The notes beneath the pieces were generated by a model. It ran no database searches. It was not told the origin of the DNA and saw nothing but the letters and a program-made list of their open reading frames with translations. Below, piece after piece: positions 1 to 11,908 of a stretch of 64,000 nucleotides of DNA (position 1 is the first letter of the stretch; each line of letters starts with the position of its first letter). The stretch is from positions 5,456,001 through 5,520,000 of the forward strand of contig CP136490.1 in the NCBI GenBank assembly GCA_032768795.1, written 5' to 3'. The translations under genes were made by a program, and so were the position numbers. The DNA comes from Tremella fuciformis (Eukaryota > Basidiomycota > Tremellomycetes > Tremellales > Tremellaceae).

Positions 1-2125
1 ACGGCACCCACCTCAGCAGCCAGCGTCAGTGCAGCTATGGCAGCGTGAGGATTGAATCGGAGTTCCAGATCATGGCTTACCAAGCGCAAGTACACTAGCA
101 GCATATGGCATCGATCCTAGTACAGCTGTTGCTGCGCCCGAAAATGACCAGGATGCGCAACAGGCGGACGAGCAGGAAGATGACGAGGAAGATTCGGACT
201 CAGATGAGGATGATATTAAACTGGATTTCACTGGACAAGCCTCCAGACTGAACTTGAGGTGGGCGACACTATCATCTCCCTTGTCATTGACCGCTGATTC
301 TTCAAGACAGCCCCAAACCCAAACTTCGAACGTCGTCGGCATTGGCAAATGGGCACACAGCTCTACGGGTGTCTCGCAGCTGGCCTCGGCCTCTCCTGCA
401 AAGGCCAAACGTTGGTCCTGCTTGCCACTGCGGATACGCGCTCATTATAGCCTCTACAACTGTGACTGCCAATCAGACAACTGAATACAATCCCTCTGTT
501 CGCCCGGCCCAAACACCGACCGCCACTGCACCGAATCTGAACCCCCCTATCCCTCCGTCAGTTGACAGTGGGACTGCGCCCAACGTAATGCCTGCTCCAC
601 CGGCAACTGCGAACGGTTCTGTGCCACCATCTGCGTTACCGCCTGTTCATGCCCCTGCCTCACACCCAAAGATCGATCCCCTAAATCCCACTGGCATCAT
701 CCCATCTTCGGGTCAATCGGTATACGAGATAGACTTGACGCAATTTGAGGGGTCGGGGCAGCCATGGAGACAACCTGGCTCAGATGTGTCCGCTTATTTC
801 AATTATGGCTTCGACGAGACGACGTATCCGAAATTTTTACGATATCGCGCCGAGATGGAAGCCGGAAGACAAGCATTGGCAAGCTTGGCTCCTGCACCAG
901 GAGCTAGAAATTCTGACTGGCAGGCGGGCCTGAATCCTCTACAGGGTATGCCTGCTGACATGGCCCAATTGCTCCACATCAGCATGAATCAGCTGCCTGG
1001 AGGCATGCCGAATATGATGGGAATGGGCGTGCAAATGCCCGGCCTCAACCCTCAGCAGATGCAAATGATGCAGCAGATGATGGCGATGCAGCAGCAACAA
1101 GGTCAGGGTATGCCGGGGATGGACGGCATGATGGGGATGATGGGGATGCAGACGAATGGACAGCAACCGCAGCAGGTGGCACAACAACAGCAGAGCGCGC
1201 CAGGTCTAGGTCAAGTGCCAATGCCAAATCCAGGCATGCAGCGGCAAGGTAAGCCGGCTGCTGGAGACACAGGAGTTCATGATACAGGGTCACGACCGTC
1301 AGCCACTGCTGCTCCTCAGCCGCAACTTGAAGCTGGTGAAGAAGCAAATGCTATCAAGCAAGAAGATGGCGAGGTAGGCGCTTTGACAGCACGACTGTCT
1401 GTGTTGATACATGGGCAGATGTCCGATGCGGGGCAAAATGAGAGTCCGGGGATTGCCAGTAGACCCAATCAAGCGCCAGTCGCTCGCGGGGCAGCACCGC
1501 TACGAGCCATGCGGGGTCGCGGCGCAGGTCAGTGGATCTATCATTGATATCCAAACGTCTGAACACGCAGTACCGCTTGGACCTCGCGCTGGTCTGACTA
1601 CAATTCCTACTGGTCCGAAAGCGGGTCGATTCCGAGACAAAGATCGCGTCGAATCTTCGTCTTCGGCAAACCAGCTGGATTATGGAGACTCCCACTCCCC
1701 ATCTGCTCCGGACTCAAAAGCGCATTCCCAATCACGTTCGCCCACTCCGTCACCCTCGCGCTCCCGAAGCCCGCGCCGGCGGAGAGCGAAGGAGTATGAG
1801 TCTTACTCGGACGATAGCAGGGACCGCAGTGAGGATGAACGATACTATCAGCGAGACAGGTCCCGGTCGCGAGACAAGGACAAGGATCGGAACAGAGACC
1901 GAGAATCGCGGCGGGATAGCAAAAGAGAAAAGCGGAAGCGAGATGATGGTACAACTTCGGGTGGGCTGGGTCCGGGCGGCTGGGAGAGTGGATCAGAGGA
2001 GGAGCGCAGAGGCTCACGGTACGTGTTGTGCTTCGCAGATCAGGCGAAGCCAGCTAAGCTTCAGGCGTCGCAGAGAGGCTTCCGATGAAGACCGGTACCG
2101 ATCGTCGCGGAGCAAAAGACGATAA
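1..2125 (+). CDS. FIP1: Fip1-like pre-mRNA polyadenylation factor, 5' partial
   Basis: Fip1 is a subunit of the nuclear cleavage and polyadenylation factor, where it tethers poly(A) polymerase. An acidic stretch (DSDEDD, about 190-220) is followed by a Pro-rich linker and the Fip1 signature YFNYGFDETTY near 800-835. Then come a Met/Gln-rich low-complexity stretch (about 950-1220) and an Arg/Ser/Asp/Glu-rich tail typical of long Fip1 proteins. Introns are likely at 25-68, somewhere between 258 and 450 (exact form unresolved), 1529-1573 and 2019-2058 or 2064. The open frame runs off the left edge with no convincing start codon, so the N-terminus is missing. The signature and domain order make the family call strong; the early exons are uncertain. 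Confidence 0.85.
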
Positions 2126-2207
2126 TGTAACCTAAGCACATGCATTGGCTTTGTCACATGTTACAGGATTTGGCACAGAGATGTGTACCAGAAGATCTCG
2201 TCGCTGT

Positions 2208-3179
2208 CTATTGCTTGGCGGGGAGCGGCTTGTTATTAACCCGCATCGCGTCGTGTTCGTCAATGTCCTCATCGCACTCCCATGGGTACGCCAACCAGAC
2301 ATCTGGGGTGTCGACGGCAGAAAAGTATAGGACGTCGGGTGGCAGGTTACCCTTCTTGGGTTTCAATCTTGGGGATCAGCAAGTGGTCAAGGTGGCTCGG
2401 ACTATCTGCTAGACATACTTGTTGTGAACGACGAAGATACCCAGCTTGGTCTCCGCGGCCAACTTTTCCCGTGTTGCGATATCTTCCACCTGTTCCAGCT
2501 GCTCCTTGATGTCTCTCTGCAATTCGCGGACAGTGTAACTGTATGTGAGCACCCTTTCGGACGCCTGGCGAGGACACTCACTCCAGTGTCGTACGCGTGT
2601 CGTCGACCTCGTCGACAATCAGAATTCTTCGCCCGAGCAAGCCGCCGTGGGTAAAGTTCTGACCAAGCTGTGCGTATCAGGAATCAACTTCCTACGTCCA
2701 GACAAGTAGACTCGTACAGTGCTGAAGTCAAGCCATTGGGTCCTGACAACCTCAGTTCCGACTGTCTCGGCGATCTGTCACATCAGCAAGGCTTTCACGA
2801 GGACTGAAAGCAGAAGCAGACTCACCCCTCCCATGGACTCGTATAACACGAGCCCGACAGCCTGGATGGGGATATTCCTCTTCTTCCCGTCGGTTGTGTT
2901 CTTGCAGAAGGTCCGCAGAATCCGAGCCGGGATGAAACCTCCTCCGCCGATAGCGATGAACAATGTGGGTGCTGAAGAGGTCAGTGAGATCTGAACACCG
3001 CTTCCTCAACACCTGAACTCAGGCTTTCAAGACGAACCAAACTCCTCTTTGATCTTGACGGCTGTGCGCTGGATAGCTTTATGCACATCGTTGTAGCTCA
3101 ACCGATGTCTGCGTCTCAGTAGCTGCGGTCCGGCGACTCAGGCGACAGACATTTCGACGTCGGCGTCCGGGTGACCCAT
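2208..3179 (-). CDS. XPT1: Xanthine/hypoxanthine phosphoribosyltransferase (Xpt1-like)
   Basis: This cytosolic purine-salvage enzyme transfers phosphoribose from PRPP to xanthine or (hypo)xanthine. Seven exons joined over six short introns give a continuous Xpt1-like protein. It has HRLSYNDVHK near the N-terminus, IAIGGGGFIPARI, NIPIQAVGL, RTQWLDF, the PRPP-binding loop ILIVDEVDDTRTTL, FVVHNK and a C-terminal YPWECDEDIDEHD. Length (a little over 200 residues) fits the family. The start at 3179 leads straight into an exon ending in a good donor. It is divergent from FMC1 across about 430 bp. A general type-I PRTase is the only alternative, and the C-terminal motifs favour Xpt1. Confidence 0.9.
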
Positions 3180-3608
3180 TTTTGCGAGGTGTGGTCTATG
3201 ACGGAACGAGGAGGGTGGAAGGGCGCAAGATATTAATGACTCTGAGAGTAGAGGCAGTGCCCAGTGCGTGCGAGATACTGATACAAAGACTGAAAATGAG
3301 AAAACAAGCCTGTCGCCTTCTTATCAGAAATCGCGGATCGTAGAGATATTGAAAGGTTGCGGCGTGGATATTTTCCAATCTCCGAGTCCCGGTGACATCG
3401 GCTTCTCCTTCACAAGAGGTGACATTGCATCTCTCGTACTCGCACTCGGCATCCAAAGCGATCACCCTGCCGGGCAAGCACACACCACGCCTGTCCCAGT
3501 TCGGCGCAAGAACAACGACTTGCACACAGTCTCGTCGACTCTTCCGAGCGCAGGATTGCAGTAGCGGGAGAAACCTCACAAGAACCAGACCTCCTTCTGT
3601 CGAGCAAG
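3180..3608. other. Divergent intergenic region, XPT1/FMC1
   Basis: About 430 bp between the start codons of XPT1 (minus) and FMC1 (plus), so it holds both promoters. Several open frames cross it on both strands, but none shows family motifs. No clear TATA box was seen. Confidence 0.5.
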
Positions 3609-4019
3609 ATGTCGTCTTTGCGGAATCTTCATCTCTACCGGTCCTTGGTCCGAGAACTTCGTTTAGCGGTGAGATCCTTAGCCATGATGTATCAGGATCC
3701 GCGCGATCAGCTAACGAATGATCAGTCGAAGAAGTCTCGGAATACTCGTAACACGATTGTGCAACAACACATGCGTCTCTTGGTTTCGTCTCAGTCGCCC
3801 GAGGCTGCAAGCCGGACAATGCTCGAGACTCGCGACTTTCTCAGGGCATCGCGAATACACACCGTGCGCTTCTTGATCCTCGGCATCATTCTCTGAGCTG
3901 ACGAGAAGGAACTGCTCAGACGGTATAACCCTTTGCACGACATGACCGATGAGGAGAAGATCAAGGCGACAGCAAGAAGAGTCGGTTTGAACACGCCTGT
4001 AGAGTACGATAAAGAGTGA
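3609..4019 (+). CDS. FMC1: Fmc1-like mitochondrial F1-ATPase assembly factor (LYR family)
   Basis: Three exons (3609-3668, 3726-3863, 3909-4019) encode about 102 residues. The N-terminus carries an LYR motif (RNLHLYRSLVRELR), then a helical RNTRNTIVQQH segment and a C-terminal ARRVGLNTP element. That last element matches the conserved VGLxxP tail of Fmc1 and its human counterpart. Fmc1 assists assembly of the F1 sector of ATP synthase in the mitochondrial matrix; ATP3 in this window encodes a subunit of the same enzyme. Both introns have GTGAG/GTGCG donors and normal acceptors. Another small LYR protein is possible but fits the C-terminus less well. Confidence 0.75.
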
Positions 4020-4231
4020 GAATGGAGAGACATCATCTGGTGAAGTCGACAAAGTCGATCAGACAGCGGCTCGGCCAAGGAGAGGCCGGACTTTCTGGAT
4101 CTGTTTATCCTGAGGTATTGCATTGGGTCCGGGTCGGAAGTGGTCCTCCAGCGCCATGAACTCGCATACATACATTGAGCTACACTGTTGGGGTCTCGGG
4201 TCTCGACCCGCGATCGCCTACCTTCGGACGA

Positions 4232-4654
4232 CTAAGATCTGTTGTGGTCGGCTGGATGAGGGGGTTTCGCCATCAAGCCTTCGCCACCGAAGCTGCCCAA
4301 CTTGATGATTCCATCATGCCTTTCACCGCCTTCCACCCGCTTCAACTGGCCGCTCTTGTCTTCCGGACCCGTACGTGGAGAAGCGGCCAAGACGCCCGTC
4401 TCCGCAATGGTCGGATGTTGGGGCACTTCCCCTTCGTCCAAGTAGCTCGAGGAGCCGCTCGCCTCGAGGCCTTCGGGTGAGCGTAAGGGGGGTGATGTGG
4501 GTGGTACATTCTGCGTCCGTGGTGGATCGGGGGCCTGGTCGGCGGCCACAGGTGGCAGAGGTGCAGGTGTCTGGTTGAGCTTTGCCGGGTCTATGGGCGG
4601 TGATTTTGAGTCGGAGGCGCGGGGAATGTCGATGGGATTGGCGCTGCCCGACAT
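4232..4654 (-). CDS. Hypothetical Pro-rich protein
   Basis: A single open frame of 140 residues starts MSGSANPIDIPR. It is rich in Pro, Ser and Gly, with no membrane segment. The C-terminal part (KRVEGGERHDGIIKLGSFG) is less biased and may be the conserved piece. The frame extends 30 codons upstream to 4744, but that extension looks like leader sequence. I recognise no family. It could be part of a longer spliced gene, since the neighbouring minus-strand sequence on both sides is open in places. Confidence 0.4.
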   Translation of the reverse strand: MSGSANPIDIPRASDSKSPPIDPAKLNQTPAPLPPVAADQAPDPPRTQNVPPTSPPLRSPEGLEASGSSSYLDEGEVPQHPTIAETGVLAASPRTGPEDKSGQLKRVEGGERHDGIIKLGSFGGEGLMAKPPHPADHNRS

Positions 4655-5227
4655 GATGAGTCGGACTTGAGAGCAAAAGGTCGGTGATGAGGCAAGGAAG
4701 GCGAGTGGTGACGGAGGAACTCGTTGGACTGCCTGCTCGGGCAAGGAGTCAACGGATGACCAAAGCAGCTGCAGGTCAGTGGCCGAAAGGAGCTGCTACG
4801 AGCGCAGCAGACAGACCACGTCAGGTCTATGCGAAGCTGACTCACGCGCGTCTGTGACTGTGCTCTTGGGGCTGCGCTTTGCGCTAAACGAACGCTTTTA
4901 CGAGTAGAGCAAAGCTATGCCAGTCGCAGAACGAACCATCTCTCTCGTCTTGCGTCATGCAGCGCGGCCCGTGACGGGTGGCAATGTGGCATGTGGCAGA
5001 GTGGCAAAGTGGCAAAAGGAAACGTCATTCAAGCGCCGTTTCGATGTCACACAAACCTGTTGCAGATTGCGCTCCTTTCTGTCGGAGACGTTGCGACTGT
5101 AAGCGAAGCCAGGACTTCTCTCGGTCTTCGCCAAGTATATATGCATCACTTTTGCATTTTGGTGCCCATTTCCACTGCATCCTTGTATGGCAAACGGATT
5201 CTCATTTCGACCCTTTTCGTGGCGCAT
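4655..5227. other. Intergenic region with TATA-like element
   Basis: About 570 bp between two divergent unknown genes. It contains a short tandem run of GTGGCA-like units near 4976-5015 and a TATATAT element near 5136-5143, about 90 bp upstream of the next start codon. No coding signal with family motifs was seen. Confidence 0.4.
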
Positions 5228-6479
5228 ATGACAGACTACAGCCAGGGAAGCACATGCGTCTATTGCGACCTTGAGATAGAGCGCGATGTGACGGGCGGGG
5301 ACTGTTATCCCCAAGCCTCGCCCACCAATAAGAGACCCGTACATTACGTGTGCTTCGAGTTCCATCAGAAGACATTCAGTAACGATCATCTTGAAAATGG
5401 TAATTTGCATGAAGACCCAGTCAGCCGCTTCTCCACGATGTGGTCGAGCTGACAGACACTTCAGTTATCGTCCTTCGAGTGCGGTTGTAGGCCCCCACAT
5501 CCTCAACATCAGCTGCGTTATTCCTACATAGAAAACCCCGGCCAATTCCCCTACATCCGAAGTTTTTGCCCACAGTCAGAATTTTACCAGGCTGCGCTGC
5601 ACGTTCCAATGAGCCAGGGGTTTCCACCTTCCCTATTGTCACATGAACAGACTGTGCAACATCTCAAGGCGTTCGTGCAGGCCACACATTACCATAAGAC
5701 CCGATCCCGCCAGCAGGCTCCACAGTACGAGGCCCCAGATGCGACGGCCCCATACGACTACACAGGTGGTCCTACCTTCATCGATACACAGCTGGAGCTG
5801 CCGGCTCCTAGTGATACCTATGAGTATCACGCACAACGCGCGCCAAATCTGAGATACAGTAGGCGGACCGGCCCGGACCGTCTGCATCCCTCTGTAATGT
5901 CCATTCCACAACCTCGAAACCAGCAAGATTCTTCAAAACTGTCTCGCCCATTCAGTCGTGCACCGGGAGCTGCAAGTCCGCTGACGACCTTGCGCAAAAA
6001 AATTGTCTTTTGGAAATCTCAGGCGAGCCCTCCGCCCCAAAGAGCAGGTAGAACCGCCAATACCAGTAAGGCAAGGAGCCCTTAGCGATCCAACCGCTGC
6101 GCCTTCGACCTCTTACACTGGCTTGAAGCAGGGGTTTGCTCATGCTGGCCCAAGATCTGCCGACCTGCGGTCTGTTCTCCAACCCGGCCCTCTACCTCTA
6201 TTTCCCGTACATGCGCCGGAGGACCCCATCCATACGTATCTCGGTCCCCCAACTTTCGGTAGTCAGAGCACTGCCTCATCTATGCCTCGTCCGGCTGACT
6301 ATGGGCGGGGAGACGCGCTCGCTACTCAACCCGCGAACGCATTGCAAGCAGAAGTGTCGCGAACGGTTCAGGCTTTGACCTCGCGTTCTGTCTCTCCTCT
6401 GTCCACTCGGTCGGAAACTGCGGAGCCGCCCAATCCCACGTGGGTTAGCGAAGAGTCGACCCTAAATACCCAGAGATAG
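5228..6479 (+). CDS. Unknown protein with N-terminal Cys/His cluster; frame change inside
   Basis: The start at 5228 follows a TATA-like box by about 90 bp. Exon 1 (to about 5419) encodes CVYC, then HYVC and FHQ, a spacing that suggests a small zinc-binding fold. A 45-nt intron (5420-5464, GCTGAC branch, CTTCAG acceptor) joins it in frame to FECGCRPPHP. The rest is Pro/Ser/Thr-rich and looks disordered. At a run of seven A (5996-6002) the reading frame must shift by one to stay open: the first frame stops soon after 6070, while the next frame continues to 6479. Either a poorly defined intron spans this point, or there is a one-base homopolymer error or a real frameshift. No family is recognised. 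Confidence 0.45.
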
Positions 6480-7230
6480 TGTAAGCTCTGTAGCGAGAAG
6501 CTTTCTCGAAGCCAGTCTCCTCTTCGCCCATCAGGTGTTGCGATTTTCGGCTCCACAGGACTTTCCAGAAGGGAATATATGGGAAGGGGGAGATACTACT
6601 TGTGGATTCCTGATAGTTGATGACACCCGATGTTAGCGTTTTTGGGCACCCGCTCTCCGTATTCTTGAGCCTTGACGAACACCTTGTATACCGCCCTCGG
6701 AGTTGCGAGCCTGACCCTCGCGGATAGCCCAGACACATTGAATAAGCCCTGAGTACCAAATTGCTTTTGCATCGCGCTCAGATCTTCACTTGGAGCAACA
6801 CGCCAGCGACTGTCTAATCAAAGTGGGCTAGCAAAGCGAGATAGCTGCCTGACCTGTGTCGTACAATCTGCCGCCCTTCCACGGCATTGGGTCACGAATG
6901 CAATTTCCCCGTCAAATGCACAGATACGAAAGACACCTAGGGCACTTCCCACACCTGATCTCGAAGTCTTGTTCTTGTAAGCTCAGGCTACATATTTCGG
7001 GGCGTTGACCTACAAGTAAGTGGAGCTAGAGGTGAGGTCAGTGCCCTTGCAGACGCTCAGATATGACGACTGTATGAGCATTGCGCTGGGAAGGGAATGC
7101 TCTGGTGTGCTCGACATACATGCTCGATGAGCTTTTCTGCCACGTGCCACATTGAAGGTTGTCCCGAGTGGCCAAGAGGTGCCGCTGTCCATTCGCGTCC
7201 CCCGAGGATTACTTTGCCATACTAGCCACC
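6480..7230. other. Intergenic region, no gene seen
   Basis: About 750 bp between the unknown gene ending at 6479 and PHS1. A 104-residue minus-strand frame overlaps its left half but has no family features. The right part is the PHS1 promoter and leader. Confidence 0.4.
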
Positions 7231-8416
7231 ATGACGACGCTAAACGAAACTGCCTCTCGCGTGAAAGACGAGAAAGCGAGGCTCACTGGGAAAGCTCAAG
7301 CGCAAGCAGGGAGCAGTGAGGCTCAATCATCTGTATTTCTCACAGACTCGGTCGTATTGACATCAGACCGACTCACCCCACTCAAGACCTACCTCATCGC
7401 ATACAACGGCATATCCCTCCTGCTCTGGGCATACATCCTCGTTCTCGTCGGCCTCTTCCTCGCTACGCCGCGCACTCCAACCATTGCGCAAGTTGCCGCG
7501 TCGCCGTCCATCTGGTCGCGATGGCTCAAGACAACGGCGCAGTCTGCTGTCGGCGTCCAGTCTCAGCTGCTCGACAAGGTCATTTCGCATCTGAGCGGGA
7601 GCTACGACTTTCACTACCTTGGCGTCAAGGTCAAGTGGATACAGACTCTCGCGGTGCTGGACATCCTCAATGCCGCTCTGGGGCTGGTGCGCAGCAGCCC
7701 CACGACCGTCTTCTTCCAGGTGGCCAGCAGGTTGTGGAGCGTGTGGGGGATCGTTAACCCCATTGTAGCTGTACATCCTCGTCGTCGGTCTGACTTGGCA
7801 GAGAGCTGAATCGCAGACTCGCCAGGCCCCGTTGTATACGACCATGGTTCTCGCCTGGTCGATTGCCGAGGTGATGCGGTACGGCTTCTACCTTGCCACT
7901 CTGTTGGGAATCGACATTCCCCTACTCAACTGGTTCCGGTTCGTCGCGCCTGCCCTCACATGCGTACGAAAGCTCATTGGCCCAGATACAATGCGTTCAT
8001 TCTTCTCTACCCGATTGGCGCATCCTCCGAGGCCTTCTTATCGTTCTCGACCCTCCCCAAGATCCGCACATTCCGGCTGCCTTCCGCTTTTGGTCCCCTC
8101 TCGAGCGTGGCGAGCCTCTTGACGAAGCTCCCGGCCAGCATCAGGTCCAGATTACTCGGCTCGTCTATTGGACGAGCGATCTTGTGGCGCGTGACAAAGA
8201 GTGCAATCGAGGCCAAGGGCGTCACGCAGTGGACCTGGATGGAGGTAACTCGGCTTGTCCTGTTCTTTGGATGGTGGCCTGGTGAGATCCCTCGGACAGC
8301 TCCTCTCTAATCACAGGGCTCATGCTCCAGCACTGTATATTCTCATGTCTCACATGTTCCAGCAGCGCCGCAAGTACATGTCCAAGAACCGGGCCGCCAA
8401 GGCCAAAACCCAGTGA
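7231..8416 (+). CDS. PHS1: Very-long-chain 3-hydroxyacyl-CoA dehydratase (Phs1/HACD)
   Basis: Phs1 is a multi-pass ER enzyme that dehydrates 3-hydroxyacyl-CoA in the fatty-acid elongation cycle, feeding sphingolipid synthesis. Four exons (7231-7764, 7817-7938, 7986-8281, 8331-8416) give the family motifs in order: YLIAYNGISLLLWAYILV, VLDILNAALGLVRSS, FQVASRLWSVWGI, MVLAWSIAEVMRYGFY and YPIGASSE. The Tyr and Glu of YPIGASSE, seven residues apart, are the known catalytic pair. The last exon gives ALYILMSHMFQQRRKY and a basic tail. The ATG at 7231 sits in GCCACCATGA, a strong context. An extra 40-odd residues (about PKIRTFRLPS to KAKG) lie between YPIGASSE and the last helix, longer than in yeast Phs1. 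Confidence 0.92.
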
Positions 8417-8578
8417 TCGCTCGTCGAGTGCAGACGCAAACGCATCGCCAGGGAATCTCGCACTGGAAAGCACAATGCAGGATGCCAATACACTGCAACC
8501 TATTTTGCTCATGTACCATTATGATGCATTGCCCCAGATTATTGACGACAAAACAACGTGCTTACAATTGATCTACCC

Positions 8579-10798
8579 TCAATCCGAGGTCGCCTTTGCC
8601 TTTGACCCCCTCTCGGGCGCTGCTACTGTTGCCGCTCTCACTCTTCCCACCTCTCCGTTTCCGCCCACGTTCGCTCCCATGGGTGGATCTCTGACTTCAC
8701 CCAAAGTGACCGTAGTCCGTCTCGCTTTCTGACTTTTCTCAACAGCGTCACTGGAGATCACGGTATCCGAGTCGTTAGCGGCCACGGGCGACGAGGTGTT
8801 TGGACCGTCTTTTGCCGCTGGCATCCCGATAGCCAGGGGTACGCCTAGCGCTTCTCGTAATTTCGATTCGACCGTATCTCTCTTCTTGGTCCTCACGGAC
8901 CCCCGCCAAATCAACACACCAGCACTAAACAACTCAGCTGCTGCTGCAAGAAGAGGGGAGATTTGACTTACCCGATACCGCACAAAAAGGACAGAGGTAT
9001 CAATGTGCCCGTTGTCCACGCTGGGCGTATGTGCCAGTCTAGGAGTCAGCTTAAAGCCTCCTCAAACAGGAATCATCCCACTCAGACCCCACATGCACCC
9101 GCAAAGCATACACTGAAACATCGAGTTGCCATCCATGAGCTGTCATATCAGCGACGTTGAGCGCTCGTGCTGAAACTGACGAGTGTATTTCCCAGCGCCC
9201 AGCTGATCGGGAAGGCTGTATGGGTTGCTGTCGCGTGCGGTCGGTACCAGGTCTGACTTTTGGCGAATTGTTCTTGCTGATGGCGAAGCTGAGCTTGCTG
9301 TTTCTCCGACAAGACTGAAACATAGTCTTGAGCGTCCCGAGGATCAGGCAAGTCGTTTGGATCATCGATGGGCGGCAAACCACGTTCTGCGCGCAGTTTC
9401 TTGGTCAGACGTTGCAGTTTCCAGATAATGAACATGCCTAAGCCGTATTAGCTTGTATGTAGGACGCAACGATCGGAAGGCTGACGATAGGTGTCGATGA
9501 CTCTCCAAGGGATGAGGCCCACTCCCGTGAGTGTGAACAGCCCATTCTCCACTTGCGACGAGATCTCAACCCAGACATCTTGTCTGTATTTGCTGCTTGT
9601 CGGAATCCATCCTAGCAGGAACAGGACAATCGCCGCACCCCAAAAAGCCACAAGAAAACCATACACAGCGGTGATCATGCCCATTGGCGTCTTGACGAAA
9701 GTCCAGACACCTTTTGCGACGCCCTTGAGCTTCTGTTTCTGAGATTTGGACAAGAGCACATGCTTGACGTGGGCGTCGAGCTCATGCTCCTTCTCAATTT
9801 CAGCTATGTCCTCAGAAAGGGACTCTGCCTCCTCCTCTTCTTCGGACGACTCCTCGATTATCGGAGGTGAGATGGGCTTTTCGGTCGTCCGGGCAGATGT
9901 TGGAGCCGCGGAAGTTGGTGGGAACAAGCTGGAGACGGTTGCGGATCGAGCTCTAGAGCCGGACCTCTGCCTTGCCGATGAGACCAACGCAGCTTGCTGT
10001 TCCGCAAATTCACTAGATATCAGCACGGCCGACTGGAAGAGGACAAACCCTGACCCTGTGGGCTCAGGAGCGGACTTTGGAGCCTCAGGCAACACCACTT
10101 CTGGTCTTCTACTCCAGAGTTGCGGGAGGTGCGGGATCAAGAGGGAGTTTGTCATGTTCTGAAGGTCGTTGACTGCCAGTCAGTTGGCTCTGCGGCGAGG
10201 TCTCGTGACTCTACGCACCAGTCGAAACGTGAGGGTCTATCACGTCGAGCATGCCCACAACGTGATCGTCCAGATCCTCCCCTCCCTCTTCCAGCTCGAA
10301 CGAGACGGGAGTTGCCGTGCTCGCCCTTCGCCTTGCGACCGAGCTGCTTCTCCTTCGCCTAATCCCGAGCTCCTCGTCGTCAAGACCCTGCTCGACATTT
10401 GCGTTTGCAGAACCACGTCCAGCCGAGCGCGTCGTGTCGAAGTTTTGTCTCTTCGCGGATGCCAAGGAAACGCTGACCGTATGCGCCCGTCTCCTGCCAG
10501 GTGACGCACCGATGGCGGCGGGTGCCGTCGGGGGCGGCTCAGTGACGCTGACTCGTCTCCTGTCAGTCTGAGACGCCTCGACATCGCCGGCTGGCCCTCG
10601 TTGACCTTGCAGAGCGTTTATGGATCTGGAGCGGAGTGCGGGAGGCCGGGTGGAGGAAGACGAAGTGCCCACGCTGCCCAATGCCGCGCTGCTGTCGGAT
10701 TGAGGGGTCTGCTGAGATTCGATGTTGTGAAGGGGCAGCACGGGGTCAGAGCCGTCGGTCGCAGATGCCCGGCGGAATGGGTTCGGCAGGCGAGACAT
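8579..10798 (-). CDS. DUF2985-family membrane protein
   Basis: The N-terminal third (from 10798) is Ser/Arg-rich and looks disordered, then an acidic stretch (EESSEEEEEAE) leads into the conserved part. That part reads GVWTFVKTPMGMITAVYGF, FLLGWIPTSSK, a Trp/Arg-rich PWRVIDTYRMFIIWKLQRL and DDPNDLPDPRD, with further membrane segments ending WHIRPAWTTGTLIPLSFLCGI and LIWRGSVRTKK. This order matches the fungal DUF2985 family, whose function is unknown. Introns fall near 10165-10210, 9436-9490, 9110-9190, about 9025-9065 and 8920-8965; the fourth is short and its donor uncertain. The C-terminal 90 residues are Ala/Glu/Arg-rich and unstructured. Confidence 0.75.
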
Positions 10799-11908
10799 GT
10801 TGTCGGATCAGGCCAGTCGGCTGTTAGCGGGAGGAGTCGATGTGGGAGCAGTTGAGTCAGATTCGAGGCCGGGCCCTTATATCATCGTGATGAGGTTTTT
10901 GTATGCGAATGAGAAGTAGTCCGCTTGCACGCTAACAGTGCGACTATGTACAACAAAGAGTTGGCCAGAATGCGAGAAAGAGAGAGTTGTTCGTATCCGT
11001 TGTCATTTTGACATTGCTCATCCGGTGACCGCATCAAGGGATGTCCCCCAACTCGGTGATCGGCACTCACCGCTCCTCGTCCAGCCACTCGGGCCCCGAT
11101 GACCATTAGCTCTTGATCGTCTAATAACGCATTAACACCATTTAGTAAATCTCAGGAAACGGGAGGAGGCGTTTCACCTTTCGGGAAACATGAAACGTCA
11201 AAGGTCAATTGTCTTGCAAGCAAGTGGTGGTGGCAACGACGATGCGGACCCCGGTACCTCGACGCCAGATGCCAGACGCCAGGATGCGTACTTCGGAATG
11301 GAAGAGCCCAGATGGTATGCCGAGACGCATCGAGAGGGGAAACTCGTATCGAGGAATGAACTGGCCGAAGAGTTGTCTACTGACATATGACCCCTCCCCC
11401 GTCCACCCCCTTGATCTGTGATCGAGGACCACGCTCGGACCTCGCGTCGAGAAGCAAGCACTGATAGTTACGTCCTCAACTCTCTCGTTCTCCCTGTGAG
11501 CAGAGCTGCTCTGCTAGTCACATTTACGATCTGCTATCGATTGTTCTGGAGGCGATTCAAAGACTGTGTGCCATTACCATCAGCCCCGGAGAACCTCTTC
11601 GCCACCAGGACCCCTCCTTCCAGAGACAGTACACCTCCTTTCCGCCTCTAACCTCACGACGCTCACATCGCAACAAAAGCCACTCGCGTTGCTGTTTCAT
11701 CCTCGTCCTGGTCCAGCCGGCAGCGGCCTTGCTCGAGCCGGCGTCGACAAGCGCGGTCTCGACGACGACAGCCGCGTCTGTGCTCTGCTTTGCATCGCCA
11801 TCTGCCCGAACGAACGTCAGCTGGTCACCACCTCGGCCTCCCCACTACTCGATTACGAGTAGACTCTCCGTCTCCCGACTTTGCAGCTCCCAAGGGAACG
11901 ATCTGACA
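10799..11908. other. Divergent intergenic region, no gene seen
   Basis: About 1.1 kb between the DUF2985 gene and the Msb1-like gene, which diverge. The part next to the Msb1-like gene is C/T-rich. Short open frames (for example 11190-11390) have no splice or family support. Confidence 0.45.

Noticed and set aside
3196..3819. 207-residue minus-strand open frame
   Set aside because: It lies antisense to the promoter and first exons of FMC1 and has no family motifs or splice support.
4976..5015. Short GTGGCA-like tandem units
   Set aside because: Too few and imperfect to call a satellite or regulatory array.
4955..5410. 151-residue minus-strand frame overlapping the unknown gene at 5228
   Set aside because: The plus-strand reading has a TATA box, a good intron and a Cys/His pattern; the minus frame has none of these.
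7158..7200. A-box-like CCGAGTGGCCAAGAGG suggesting a tRNA-Ser
   Set aside because: No B box follows within tRNA distance, and the sequence runs into the PHS1 leader and start.
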